A stretch of 6,744 bases of DNA from Alphaproteobacteria bacterium. Its GTDB lineage: Bacteria; Pseudomonadota; Alphaproteobacteria; RS24. Positions 1-6,301 of this stretch are shown piece after piece. The notes under the pieces were generated by a model. It saw only the letters and a program-made list of their open reading frames with translations, was not told the origin of the DNA and did no database searches. Both the position numbers and the translations under genes were made by a program. The DNA lies in assembly GCA_009920875.1 (NCBI GenBank), contig RFZE01000079.1:1-6744 (forward strand), written 5' to 3'. How positions within the stretch are numbered: position 1 is the first letter of the stretch; every line of letters begins with the position of its first letter.

Positions 1-159
1 AAACAAAAATTCACTGGCCGTCATATCAAAGACATCATGCGGCGACCAGCCCCAAAACCGCACCATGTTGGCTATGCTCTGGTCTAGTTGGCGTTCTCCT
101 AGCTCGAGCCAGATTGCACGAAAGGGTTTAGAGCCACCCCGATGGGCTCCGCACACATT
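1..159 (-). pseudogene. Open minus-strand reading frame at the left edge, possibly a phage tail protein fragment
   Basis: On the minus strand the frame from 159 down to base 1 has no stop and runs off the window. The stop at 162-160 bounds it upstream and no convincing start is visible; an ATG lies at 66-64 but lacks a ribosome binding site. The translation contains GGSKPFRAIWLELGERQ and, nearer the edge, MVRFWGWSPHDVFDMTASEF. The pattern W-x-P...M-T-x-x-E-F resembles short phage tail proteins of the GpE/tail-assembly-chaperone type. That is a pattern impression only. The plus strand of this stretch does not read as HisS, and the HisS frame has stops at 85-87 and 100-102. The fragment probably lost its 5' part at the junction with hisS. 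It could also be a chance open frame or an assembly artefact. Confidence 0.25.
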
Positions 160-807
160 TCAATGTCCGCAACGGCGATATTCTCCGCGCTTGGCTATCA
201 AGCCGACCGGTTGGCGATTGACGCCTCGGTGGTGCGCGGGCTGGGCTATTACACAGGCCCGGTCTATGAAATCGAATTGACTTTCGAAACTGAGGATGAA
301 AGCGGCGAATTGGCGCGTTTCGGCTCGGTTGGTGGCGGCGGTCGCTATGATGATTTGGTCAAGCGCTTTAAGGGCGTGGAAATTCCCGCCACCGGCATTT
401 CCATCGGCGTGTCGCGGCTGGCCGCGGCGCTGACCTTGCTCGGCAGGGGCGATGCCGCCGAACCGGCGCCGCTTGTCGTCATTACGGTGATGGATAAAGA
501 AACCCGCCCCGATTTGATGGCTTTGGTCGCCGATTTGCGCGCCGCAGGCCTGCGCGCCGAAATCTATATGGGCGACAGCGCCATGAAAGCGCAATTACGC
601 TATGCCGATGCGCGCGGCGCAAGGCTGGTGGTCATTGAAGGCGAAGATGAGCGCGCCGCCGGTGTGGTGACGCTGAAGGATTTGCAGCTGGGAGCAGAAA
701 AATCGGCGGAAATTGAGGATAATGCCGAATGGCGCGCCTCTGAACATGCGCAAAAACAGGTGAAAAAGGCCGATTTGGTTGCTGAAATTCAGAAAATAAT
801 TTCATAA
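142..807 (+). pseudogene. hisS: Histidine-tRNA ligase (HisS), C-terminal fragment with the N-terminal part missing
   Basis: HisS charges tRNA-His with histidine. Numbering from the Met at 142, this fragment carries the HisA-type motif VVRGLGYYTGPVYE (residues 30-43), the glycine-rich FGSVGGGGRYDDLV (60-73), class II motif 3 GISIGVSRL (85-93) with its ATP-binding Arg, and a C-terminal anticodon-binding domain (about 110-221, including VVTLKDLQLG). Motif 1, motif 2 and roughly the first 250-300 residues of a normal 420-500-residue enzyme are absent, so the fragment cannot be a working synthetase. The frame upstream of 142 has stops at 100-102 and 85-87 and no HisS-like residues. The ATG at 142 is simply the first Met after the break; homology seems to begin near ISMSATAIFSALGY (6-19). 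HisS is normally essential, so either an intact copy lies elsewhere or the left edge is a rearrangement or assembly chimera. An intact hisS would sit in the usual hisS-hisZ-hisG cluster. Confidence 0.8.
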
Positions 808-820
808 TTTATGAAATTAT
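796..820. repeat. Perfect 11-bp AT-rich inverted repeat over the hisS stop codon
   Basis: ATAATTTCATA (796-806) and TATGAAATTAT (810-820) are exact inverted copies separated by ATT. The left arm includes most of the hisS stop codon (805-807). The stem has only two G:C pairs and no clean U-tract follows, so it is a poor intrinsic terminator. It could be a weak 3' end structure, an operator for the downstream hisZ promoter, or a chance feature of AT-rich DNA. Confidence 0.45.
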
Positions 821-893
821 GGCTCTTATATAATATTTACACTTTATTTGAACTTCATTTAAATTAAATTTTATCCTCATCAGTTCATTTTCA

Positions 894-929
894 TTGACTT
901 TGAATTGCGTTCTGCCTAAATAGGCTTAT
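894..929 (+). promoter_or_regulatory. Probable sigma-70 promoter for hisZ giving a leaderless transcript, with an overlapping palindrome
   Basis: A -35 box TTGACT (894-899) and a -10 box TAAATA (917-922) are separated by exactly 17 bases. Transcription would then start at about 928-930, which is the hisZ ATG (928). No Shine-Dalgarno sequence precedes that ATG; the nearest purine run is TAGG at 921-924, only three bases away. The -10 box lies within the 12-base palindrome GCCTA-AA-TAGGC (914-925), which could be an operator. The promoter match is seen directly. The leaderless start and any repressor binding are inferred. Confidence 0.6.
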
Positions 930-2253
930 GGAAGAACGCCCACAAACCGCTATTAAGCCAAGCCGTCTGTCCTCAGCCAGCGACGTCATTGACGCGCTGG
1001 GCGGCACCAATGCCGTGGCCGAACTGCTGAATATCGGCGCGTCTTCGGTTTCCAATTACCGCAAGCAAGGGTTTCCCGCCCGCAGCCATTTCATTTTGGC
1101 CAAAATTTGTAGGGAACGCGGCCTCGATGTCGCCGATGCGGTGTTTGGCGGCTATCAGGTGAAAAGCAAAAAAGCACCCTATCAAGCGGCACCGCTGCAA
1201 CGCGCAGACACGCTGACATCGCTAAAAGAGGCAGGTTTCACGCCCGTATCTTTGCCGATTTTGCAGCCTGCCGCGCCGTTTATTGACCGCATGGGGCCGG
1301 AAATGCAAAGACGGCTCTTTACCTTCACCGATCCGGGCGGCGAGCAGCTTTGCTTGCGCCCCGATTTGACGATTCCGACCGCTTTGGCGCATATCGGTTC
1401 CGGCAAAAGCGGCGAAGCGCGCTATTGCTATCAAGGCACGGCCTTTCGCTACCAGCCGCGCGGCAGCGGCCAGCCGGAAGAGTTTACCCAGCTTGGGCTT
1501 GAGATTATCGGCGGTGCATCTGCTGGCGAAGATGGGCTGGCCGATGATGTGGATGTGTTGACGACCATCATCACCTTATTGGGTGAGGCCGGTCTTAAAG
1601 ACAATCTGCGCTTCAATTTTGCCGATTTCGATATGCTGGCGCATTTTTTGGAAGAGCTGGATTTGAGCGCGGCGGCGCGTGAGACAGTGTGGAGGCTGGT
1701 CGGTTTGGCCGATAATGCGGAAGATTTCAAGCGTCTGGCCAATTTGAAAAATGCCCGTCCCATTTCGCAAAAAGATGCCGAGAAGCAAATTGATGCAGAT
1801 GCGCTGATTGTCGGGCGGTCGGGTTCAGAAATTCTGGCGCGCATCGCGCGCAAAGACAGCGAGATTCTTGATGATGGACATATTGCTGTTGTTTTCAATT
1901 TTCTGTCCGCCCTCGCGGCACCCAATGGCATTGAAAAAATAACCGCCGACTTTCCAAATATGAAAGTCTGGTTCGACAGGCGCGTCAGTCAATTGGCTGA
2001 TGCCGTTTTGAGCCATGTGACAGGCGCAGCCAAATTGCAAGATATTCACTTCGCCCCCAGCATTTCGCGCGGCATGGCCTATTATACCGGCCTGTCCTTT
2101 GAAATTTATTCAAGCGGTCTTGACCGCCCGATTGCCGCCGGTGGCCGCTATGATGATTTGCTGCACAGCCTCGGCGCGGCTCAGCCCCTATCGGCAGTTG
2201 GCGGTGCCATTGCTTTGGAGCGGCTGAACCGAGCCGTGGAGATGCAATCATGA
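928..2253 (+). CDS. hisZ: ATP phosphoribosyltransferase regulatory subunit HisZ with an N-terminal helix-turn-helix domain
   Basis: HisZ is a HisS-like protein without aminoacylation activity. It binds short-form HisG and makes it active and histidine-sensitive at the first step of histidine synthesis in the cytoplasm. Residues about 90-441 are the HisZ body: ILQPAAPFIDRMG (111-123), the motif-2-like LCLRPDLTIP (141-150) and YQGTAFRYQPRG (168-179), FTQLGLEIIG (186-195), SRGMAYYTGLSFEIY (380-394) and AAGGRYDDLL (403-412). Residues about 14-75 are not HisZ. They look like a small Cro-type DNA-binding domain: ASDVIDALGGTNAVAELLNI, then a turn, then ASSVSNYRKQGFPAR as the recognition helix. A basic linker (about 76-92, VKSKKAP) joins the two parts. 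There is no Met between residue 1 and Met122. GTG codons at 1141 and 1159 are possible alternative starts but lack a ribosome binding site, so 928 is preferred. The last four bases (ATGA) overlap hisG, pointing to translational coupling. A typical HisZ is about 370-390 residues; the extra length here is the added domain. Confidence 0.9.
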   Translation: MEERPQTAIKPSRLSSASDVIDALGGTNAVAELLNIGASSVSNYRKQGFPARSHFILAKICRERGLDVADAVFGGYQVKSKKAPYQAAPLQRADTLTSLKEAGFTPVSLPILQPAAPFIDRMGPEMQRRLFTFTDPGGEQLCLRPDLTIPTALAHIGSGKSGEARYCYQGTAFRYQPRGSGQPEEFTQLGLEIIGGASAGEDGLADDVDVLTTIITLLGEAGLKDNLRFNFADFDMLAHFLEELDLSAAARETVWRLVGLADNAEDFKRLANLKNARPISQKDAEKQIDADALIVGRSGSEILARIARKDSEILDDGHIAVVFNFLSALAAPNGIEKITADFPNMKVWFDRRVSQLADAVLSHVTGAAKLQDIHFAPSISRGMAYYTGLSFEIYSSGLDRPIAAGGRYDDLLHSLGAAQPLSAVGGAIALERLNRAVEMQS

Positions 2254-3206
2254 GCGCGCTTATTCTCGCCATTCCCTCAAAAGGCCGCTTGGAAGAAGCC
2301 GCGGCAGAGATTTTCGCCAAAGCCGGGCTGACACTGAAACGCGATGGCGCACGCGGCTATCGCGGTAGCTTGCCCGGCCTTGACCATGTGTTGGTCGAAT
2401 ATGTGTCGGCCGGTGACATTGCCGCGCGCCTCGCCGAAGGCTCGGTGCATATGGGCATTACCGGTGAAGATTTATTGCGCGAAGAAATCCTCGATATGGA
2501 AAGCGCCGTGCAGCTTTGTCTGCCGCTCGGCTTCGGTCAGGCCGATGTGGTGGTTGCCATTCCCGATGGCTGGGTCGATGTCACCACCATGTTTGACTTG
2601 GCCGATGTAGCGGCTGAGTTTCGCACCCGTCATGGCCGGCTCATGCGTGTTGCGTCAAAATATGAGCACCTCACCTATGATTTCTTTATCCGCCACGGGG
2701 TTGAGTTTCAGTGGCTGCCCAGTTTCGGCGCAACCGAAGCGGCCCCCAATTCCGGTGCGGCGGAGGCCATTGTCGACATCACCTCAACCGGCGCGACTTT
2801 AAAAGCCAATGATTTACGCATTCCCGAAGACGGGGTGATTTTGAAAAGCCAAGCCAATCTTGCCGCCGCCCTGAAAGCCGAATGGTCGCCCGACGCACGC
2901 GCCGCCGCCAAGCGCATATTGGCACAAATTTCGGCCATGCAAGCGGGTGAGAAAATGATGGAATTGAAATTCACCGCGCCGACACCGCCCGAGCAATTCC
3001 TCTCTATGGATGATGCGCTGATGCACAATGCGGTGGCCAGTGAGGCGGGCTTTGCCTGCACCATGATTGTGCCGCGCGACCGCTTTGCTGATATGCGCGA
3101 TGCGCTGGGTCAACGCGGCATTGCGGTGATTGCCGATACGCCTAAATTTATTTTCGGGCCGGATAATAATCGCGCCTATGAGCGGTTGAGCGGCGTCCTC
3201 GCCTAG
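2250..3206 (+). CDS. hisG: ATP phosphoribosyltransferase catalytic subunit HisG, with a C-terminal extension
   Basis: HisG joins ATP and PRPP to make phosphoribosyl-ATP, the committed step of histidine synthesis. The start ATG overlaps the hisZ stop (ATGA), so the two subunits are probably made in balance. Residues 1-~228 match the short-form enzyme: LAIPSKGRLEE (6-16), GYRGSLPGLDHV (36-47), VHMGITGEDLLREEI (66-80), LGFGQADVVVAIP (93-105), and the PRPP-binding loop IVDITSTGATLKAN (174-187). Short forms usually end near residue 210-235. Here about 85-90 residues follow (about 232-318, with FTAPTPPEQFLSMDDALMHN, ACTMIVPRDRFADMRDALG and TPKFIFGPDNNRAYERLSG). The VPRDRFADMRDAL stretch has the look of a small alpha/beta ACT-like fold, but I cannot assign it to the known histidine-binding C-terminal domain of long HisG. 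A HisZ partner plus an extended HisG is an odd combination, though it may be normal for some alphaproteobacteria. Confidence 0.93.
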   Translation: MSALILAIPSKGRLEEAAAEIFAKAGLTLKRDGARGYRGSLPGLDHVLVEYVSAGDIAARLAEGSVHMGITGEDLLREEILDMESAVQLCLPLGFGQADVVVAIPDGWVDVTTMFDLADVAAEFRTRHGRLMRVASKYEHLTYDFFIRHGVEFQWLPSFGATEAAPNSGAAEAIVDITSTGATLKANDLRIPEDGVILKSQANLAAALKAEWSPDARAAAKRILAQISAMQAGEKMMELKFTAPTPPEQFLSMDDALMHNAVASEAGFACTMIVPRDRFADMRDALGQRGIAVIADTPKFIFGPDNNRAYERLSGVLA

Positions 3207-3210
3207 CGCC

Positions 3211-3960
3211 ATGAGCGTTCTCATTGCCACCATTATCCTCATCGCCACTTTGGCGACAGCCTTTTTGTCGTCTATTTTCGGCATGTTGGGCGGGCTGATT
3301 TTGATGGGCATTTTGGCCAGCATTTTGCCGATTGCCTCAGCCATGGTGCTGCACGGCCTCATTCAACTGACCTCCAATGGCTATCGCGCTTGGCTCAACC
3401 GCAAAGATATTATCTGGGCCATTGTGACAACATTGTTTATCGGCAATGTGTTGGCGATGACGGGTCTGGCTTTCGTTGCCTTTTCGCCTGACCGCGTCAC
3501 CGTGCTGCTGGCATTGGGACTATTGCCCTATATTGCTTGGGCGCTGCCCAAGAATCTGGCGCTTGATGTCAGTAAAAAGCCGGTCGGGCTGCTGGCCGGT
3601 ACGGTGGTGGTGACGACCAATTTATTGGCAGGGGTCGGCGGGCCGATATTGGATGTGTTTTTCCAGCGCGTGCAATTGACCCGCCATCAAGTGGTCGCCA
3701 CAAAAGCGGTGGCGCAAGCATTGGGCCATATTTCGAAAGTAATTTTCTATGGCGGCCTTGCCGCCTCAGCCGGTCAGCAAGACTGGCCGGAAGCGTGGCT
3801 GCTTTTAGCCGCTATCATCGCCTCTATCACCGCCACGACACTCGGCAAGCGGGTCTTGGACAAGATGCAAGACGCGAGTTTTTTCAGCTGGACGCAGCGC
3901 ATTATGCTGATTGTCGGTGCGGTTTTGATTGCCCGAGCGCTTTATCTGATATCGGCATAA
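3211..3960 (+). CDS. TauE/SafE (TSUP) family membrane permease
   Basis: This 249-residue protein is strongly hydrophobic, with about seven or eight membrane segments (near 3-22, 25-52, 68-91, 96-112, 124-146, 164-184, 194-213 and 229-247). It shows the two-half layout of the TSUP family: GMLGGLILMGILASILP (24-40) in the first half and LLAGVGGPILDVFFQ (138-152) in the second, followed by VVATKAVAQALGHISKVIFYGG (161-182). Family members move sulfite, sulfonates or other small organic anions across the inner membrane; the substrate here cannot be told from sequence. It starts four bases after the hisG stop with no clear Shine-Dalgarno sequence, so it is probably co-transcribed and translationally coupled with hisZ-hisG. 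It ends in a convergent gap facing groEL. No histidine-related role is known to me for this family, so the link may be positional only. Confidence 0.87.
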   Translation: MSVLIATIILIATLATAFLSSIFGMLGGLILMGILASILPIASAMVLHGLIQLTSNGYRAWLNRKDIIWAIVTTLFIGNVLAMTGLAFVAFSPDRVTVLLALGLLPYIAWALPKNLALDVSKKPVGLLAGTVVVTTNLLAGVGGPILDVFFQRVQLTRHQVVATKAVAQALGHISKVIFYGGLAASAGQQDWPEAWLLLAAIIASITATTLGKRVLDKMQDASFFSWTQRIMLIVGAVLIARALYLISA

Positions 3961-4037
3961 TGCGCATGGCGCGCCACCGCGCTTTGTAAAAATGTGCCGA
4001 CCAATAAAGCAGCCGGTAAAAGTGACAGCGGATACAA
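3942..4037 (-). CDS. Candidate 31-residue single-span membrane peptide
   Basis: The minus strand has AAGGAGG at 4049-4043, then five bases (ATAGA), then a TTG start (4037-4035) and an open frame to TAA (3944-3942). The product begins MYPLSLLPAALLVGTFLQ, which is one hydrophobic segment of about 16 residues, and ends in a polar, histidine-rich tail (ARHAHYADIR). Evidence for it is the strong ribosome binding site at suitable spacing and the peptide's membrane-like composition. Evidence against is its very small size, the TTG start, an overlap of 19 bases with the 3' end of the opposing permease gene, and no clear promoter. It lies downstream of the groEL terminator on the same strand. I recognise no family. 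It could be a real small membrane protein or a coincidental frame. Confidence 0.35.
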   Translation of the reverse strand: MYPLSLLPAALLVGTFLQSAVARHAHYADIR

Positions 4038-4278
4038 TCTATCCTCCTTGACGGAACACAACCGATTTGACGCCACATTAGGGCGCAAGGGTTTTTTTTC
4101 GGTTAATGCGAACGCGGTTTAATGCGTCTTCCTGTTTTTATTTTTCTTTGCTCTCCAGGAGCGGGCGCAAACTAGCAAAAGCGTGCGGTTTTTGCCAATG
4201 TTTTATCTATCATTTTTTCAAGGCAAAAAAAGGGCCGCCCCGAAGGACGGCCCTTAAATTTTTGAAGCGAAAAGCGGC
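3961..4278. other. Convergent intergenic region between the permease and groEL
   Basis: About 318 bases separate the two convergent genes. Apart from the candidate small ORF (minus, up to 4037) and the groEL terminator (4225-4255), I find no gene or tRNA. A run of eight T at 4092-4099 follows a weak 4-bp stem (CGCC 4071-4074 / GGCG 4082-4085). It lies within a wider AACCGA/TCGGTT pair (4060-4065 / 4099-4104). This is too loose to call as a terminator. Confidence 0.6.
4225..4255 (-). terminator. Rho-independent terminator of groESL, possibly bidirectional
   Basis: Read on the minus strand, AAGGGCCGTCC (4255-4245), a TTCG loop (4244-4241) and GGGCGGCCCTT (4240-4230) form an 11-bp stem with one G-U pair. 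A run of seven T follows, ending at 4225. The UUCG tetraloop makes the hairpin very stable. It lies 23 bases beyond the groEL stop. On the plus strand the same stem is followed by AAA and five T (4259-4263), so it may also stop read-through from the opposing permease gene. Confidence 0.9.
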
Positions 4279-5919
4279 TTACATCATACCGCCCATACCG
4301 CCCATACCGCCCATATCCGGCATGGCCGGAGCTGCGCTGGCCGGTGCCGGTTTTTCGGCAACCATCGCTTCTGTCGTAATCAACAGACCGGCCACAGACG
4401 CAGCATCGCGCAGAGCCGTGGTCACCACTTTGGCCGGATCAACAATACCGGCCGCGATGAGGTCGCAATAGGTTTCGTTTTGCGCGTCAAAACCGATTTT
4501 GCCTTTACCGTCCAGCACTTTGCCGACAACGATAGAGCCTTCAACTCCGGCATTTTCTGCAATCTGACGCAGCGGCGCTTCCAAAGCGCGGCGAATAATA
4601 TTGATACCGGCTTGAATATCGGCATTGTCGTTGGTCAGTTTTTCAACCGCTTGCGTGGCCAGCAACAAGGCCGTGCCACCGCCCGGAACAATACCGGCTT
4701 CAACGGCGGCGCGGGTTGCGTTCAGCGCATCATCGACGCGGTCTTTACGCTCTTTCACTTCCACTTCCGTGGCACCGCCGACTTTCAGCACGGCAACACC
4801 GCCGGCCAATTTCGCGACACGCTCTTGCAGCTTTTCGCGGTCATAATCGGATGTGGTGTTTTCGATTTGCGTGCGAATTTGCGCCACACGCGCCTCGATG
4901 TCTTTTTTATTGCCGGCACCGTCGACAATCACCGAGTCATCTTTGGTGATGTTGACGCGCTTGGCCGTACCCAACATATCGAGGGTCACGTTTTCCAACT
5001 TGATACCGAGGTCTTCCGACACCACCTGACCGCCGGTCAAAATGGCAATATCTTCCAACATGGCTTTACGGCGATCGCCAAAGCCCGGCGCTTTCACGGC
5101 AGCGATTTTCAAACCGCCACGCAGCTTATTGACCACCAAAGTGGCCAGCGCTTCGCCTTCAATGTCTTCAGCGATAATCAAAAGCGGACGCGAGGCTTGC
5201 ACCACCGCTTCCAAAATCGGCACCATGCTTTGCAGGTTCGACAATTTCGCTTCATGCAGCAAAATCAGCGGGTCTTCCAACTCAGCCGTCATTTTATCGG
5301 CATTGGTGATGAAATAAGGCGACAGATAACCGCGGTCAAACTGCATGCCTTCAACCACGTCCAATTCGCTTTCAAGGCCTTTGGCTTCTTCCACCGTAAT
5401 CACGCCTTCATTGCCGACCTTATCCATCGCTTCGGCAATCATCGCACCAATTTCGGCTTCGCCATTGGCAGAGATTGTGCCGACTTGCGAAATCTCTTCA
5501 TTGGATTTCACTTTTTTCGAGCGCTTTTCAATATCGGCCAGTGCCGCAGCGGCAGCTTGGTCGATACCGCGTTTCAAATCCATCGGGTTCATACCGGCGG
5601 CAACCGCTTTGTGACCTTCGCGCACAATCGCTTGCGTCAGAACGGTGGCGGTTGTGGTGCCGTCACCGGCTACATCATTGGTGCGCGAAGCCACTTCGCG
5701 GACCATTTGTGCGCCCATGTTTTCAAACTTATCTTCCAGCTCAATTTCTTTGGCAACCGAAACACCGTCTTTGGTGGTGCGCGGCGCGCCGAATGATTTA
5801 TCGAGCACAACATTGCGGCCTTTCGGGCCCAGCGTCACTTTCACGGCATCGGCAAGAATGTCGACACCCTTCAGCATTTTATCGCGGGCTTCTGAGCCAA
5901 AAGTTACTTCTTTAGCCAT
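4279..5919 (-). CDS. groEL: Chaperonin GroEL (60 kDa, Hsp60)
   Basis: GroEL forms the double-ring cytoplasmic folding chamber that works with GroES and ATP. The 546-residue length is typical. The ATP site shows VTLGPKGRNVVLD (28-40), GDGTTTATVL (85-94, with the catalytic Asp at 86) and DALNATRAAVEAGIVPGGG (397-415, with Asp397 matching the second catalytic Asp of E. coli GroEL). The apical domain is about residues 190-375, and a flexible MGGMGGMGGMM tail closes the protein, as in most bacterial GroELs. No frameshift or missing key residue is seen. The ATG at 5919 has AGGAGA (5930-5925) five bases upstream. It follows groES by 30 bases with no terminator between, so it is co-transcribed from the groES promoter and subject to the same HrcA/CIRCE and heat-shock control. 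A strong terminator follows the stop. Confidence 0.98.
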   Translation of the reverse strand: MAKEVTFGSEARDKMLKGVDILADAVKVTLGPKGRNVVLDKSFGAPRTTKDGVSVAKEIELEDKFENMGAQMVREVASRTNDVAGDGTTTATVLTQAIVREGHKAVAAGMNPMDLKRGIDQAAAAALADIEKRSKKVKSNEEISQVGTISANGEAEIGAMIAEAMDKVGNEGVITVEEAKGLESELDVVEGMQFDRGYLSPYFITNADKMTAELEDPLILLHEAKLSNLQSMVPILEAVVQASRPLLIIAEDIEGEALATLVVNKLRGGLKIAAVKAPGFGDRRKAMLEDIAILTGGQVVSEDLGIKLENVTLDMLGTAKRVNITKDDSVIVDGAGNKKDIEARVAQIRTQIENTTSDYDREKLQERVAKLAGGVAVLKVGGATEVEVKERKDRVDDALNATRAAVEAGIVPGGGTALLLATQAVEKLTNDNADIQAGINIIRRALEAPLRQIAENAGVEGSIVVGKVLDGKGKIGFDAQNETYCDLIAAGIVDPAKVVTTALRDAASVAGLLITTEAMVAEKPAPASAAPAMPDMGGMGGMGGMM

Positions 5920-5949
5920 CTCAATCTCCTATTGGATATGGGGTCGGGG

Positions 5950-6237
5950 CTAGCCGATAATTCCCAAAATGTCGCTTTCTTTCATGATCAACAGCTCTTC
6001 GCCATCAATCGTTACCTCATTGCCGGACCATTTACCGAACAAGACTTTGTCTTTCGGCTTTACGTCCAGCGGCGTAACTTTGCCGTCATCAGCGCGTGCG
6101 CCGCTTCCCACGGCCACCACTTCACCTTGTGAGGGCTTTTCTTGCGCCGAGTCGGGAATGATAATCCCTCCGGCGGTTTTTGTGTCTTCATCGACGCGAC
6201 GCACCAATACGCGGTCATGCAAAGGACGAAATTTCAT
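5950..6237 (-). CDS. groES: Co-chaperonin GroES (10 kDa, Hsp10)
   Basis: GroES is the heptameric lid of the GroEL chamber. The 95 residues cover the full family length: FRPLHDRVLVRRVDED at the N-terminus, the mobile GroEL-binding loop around TKTAGGIIIPDSA (residues 19-31, with the hydrophobic III), then EKPSQGEVVAVGSG, and VLFGKWSGNEVTIDGEELL near the C-terminus. The ATG at 6237 has GGGAGA (6250-6245) seven bases upstream. It is the first gene of the groES-groEL operon, with a leader of about 58 bases that contains the CIRCE inverted repeat. Confidence 0.98.
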   Translation of the reverse strand: MKFRPLHDRVLVRRVDEDTKTAGGIIIPDSAQEKPSQGEVVAVGSGARADDGKVTPLDVKPKDKVLFGKWSGNEVTIDGEELLIMKESDILGIIG

Positions 6238-6263
6238 CTGTCAATCTCCCATTTGATTGAGTT

Positions 6264-6290
6264 TTGGCACTCCTCCTGTTGGAGTGCCAA
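6264..6290. promoter_or_regulatory. CIRCE operator (HrcA repressor site) of groESL
   Basis: TTGGCACTC (6264-6272), nine spacer bases and GAGTGCCAA (6282-6290) form a perfect 9-bp inverted repeat. The standard CIRCE is TTAGCACTC-N9-GAGTGCTAA. Here the third base is changed in both arms so that symmetry is kept. It sits just downstream of the predicted transcription start and upstream of groES, the usual place for HrcA repression. hrcA itself is not in the window. Confidence 0.95.
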
Positions 6291-6301
6291 TTTGCTCATT
6301 G

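Noticed and set aside
8..22. AATTCACTGGCCGTC, identical to the sequence beside the EcoRI site in lacZ-alpha cloning vectors
   Set aside because: The match stops after 15 bases on both sides: the vector continues GTTTTAC, the window ATATCAA. On the minus strand the stretch reads naturally as part of an open frame (TASEF), so chance is more likely than vector carry-over, though a vector screen of the left edge is worthwhile.
4060..4104. Run of eight T after a small stem, as a terminator for the permease gene
   Set aside because: The stem is only 4 bp (CGCC/GGCG) and six bases separate it from the T run; the hairpin at 4230-4255 is a far better candidate for stopping both strands.
4279..4330. 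Short tandem repeat (about nine bases, CATACCGCC) at the end of groEL
   Set aside because: It encodes the normal Gly-Gly-Met tail of GroEL and is not a mobile or CRISPR-type repeat.
4106..4471. 121-residue plus-strand frame running from the gap into the 3' end of groEL
   Set aside because: It crosses the groEL terminator hairpin, and its IPPIPPIPP repeat is just the antisense of the GGM tail of GroEL. No ribosome binding site.
4480..5796. 438-residue open frame on the plus strand opposite groEL
   Set aside because: It lies wholly within groEL, whose minus-strand frame is unmistakable. The antisense frame is His/Phe/Arg-rich without recognisable motifs and is a by-product of groEL codon use.
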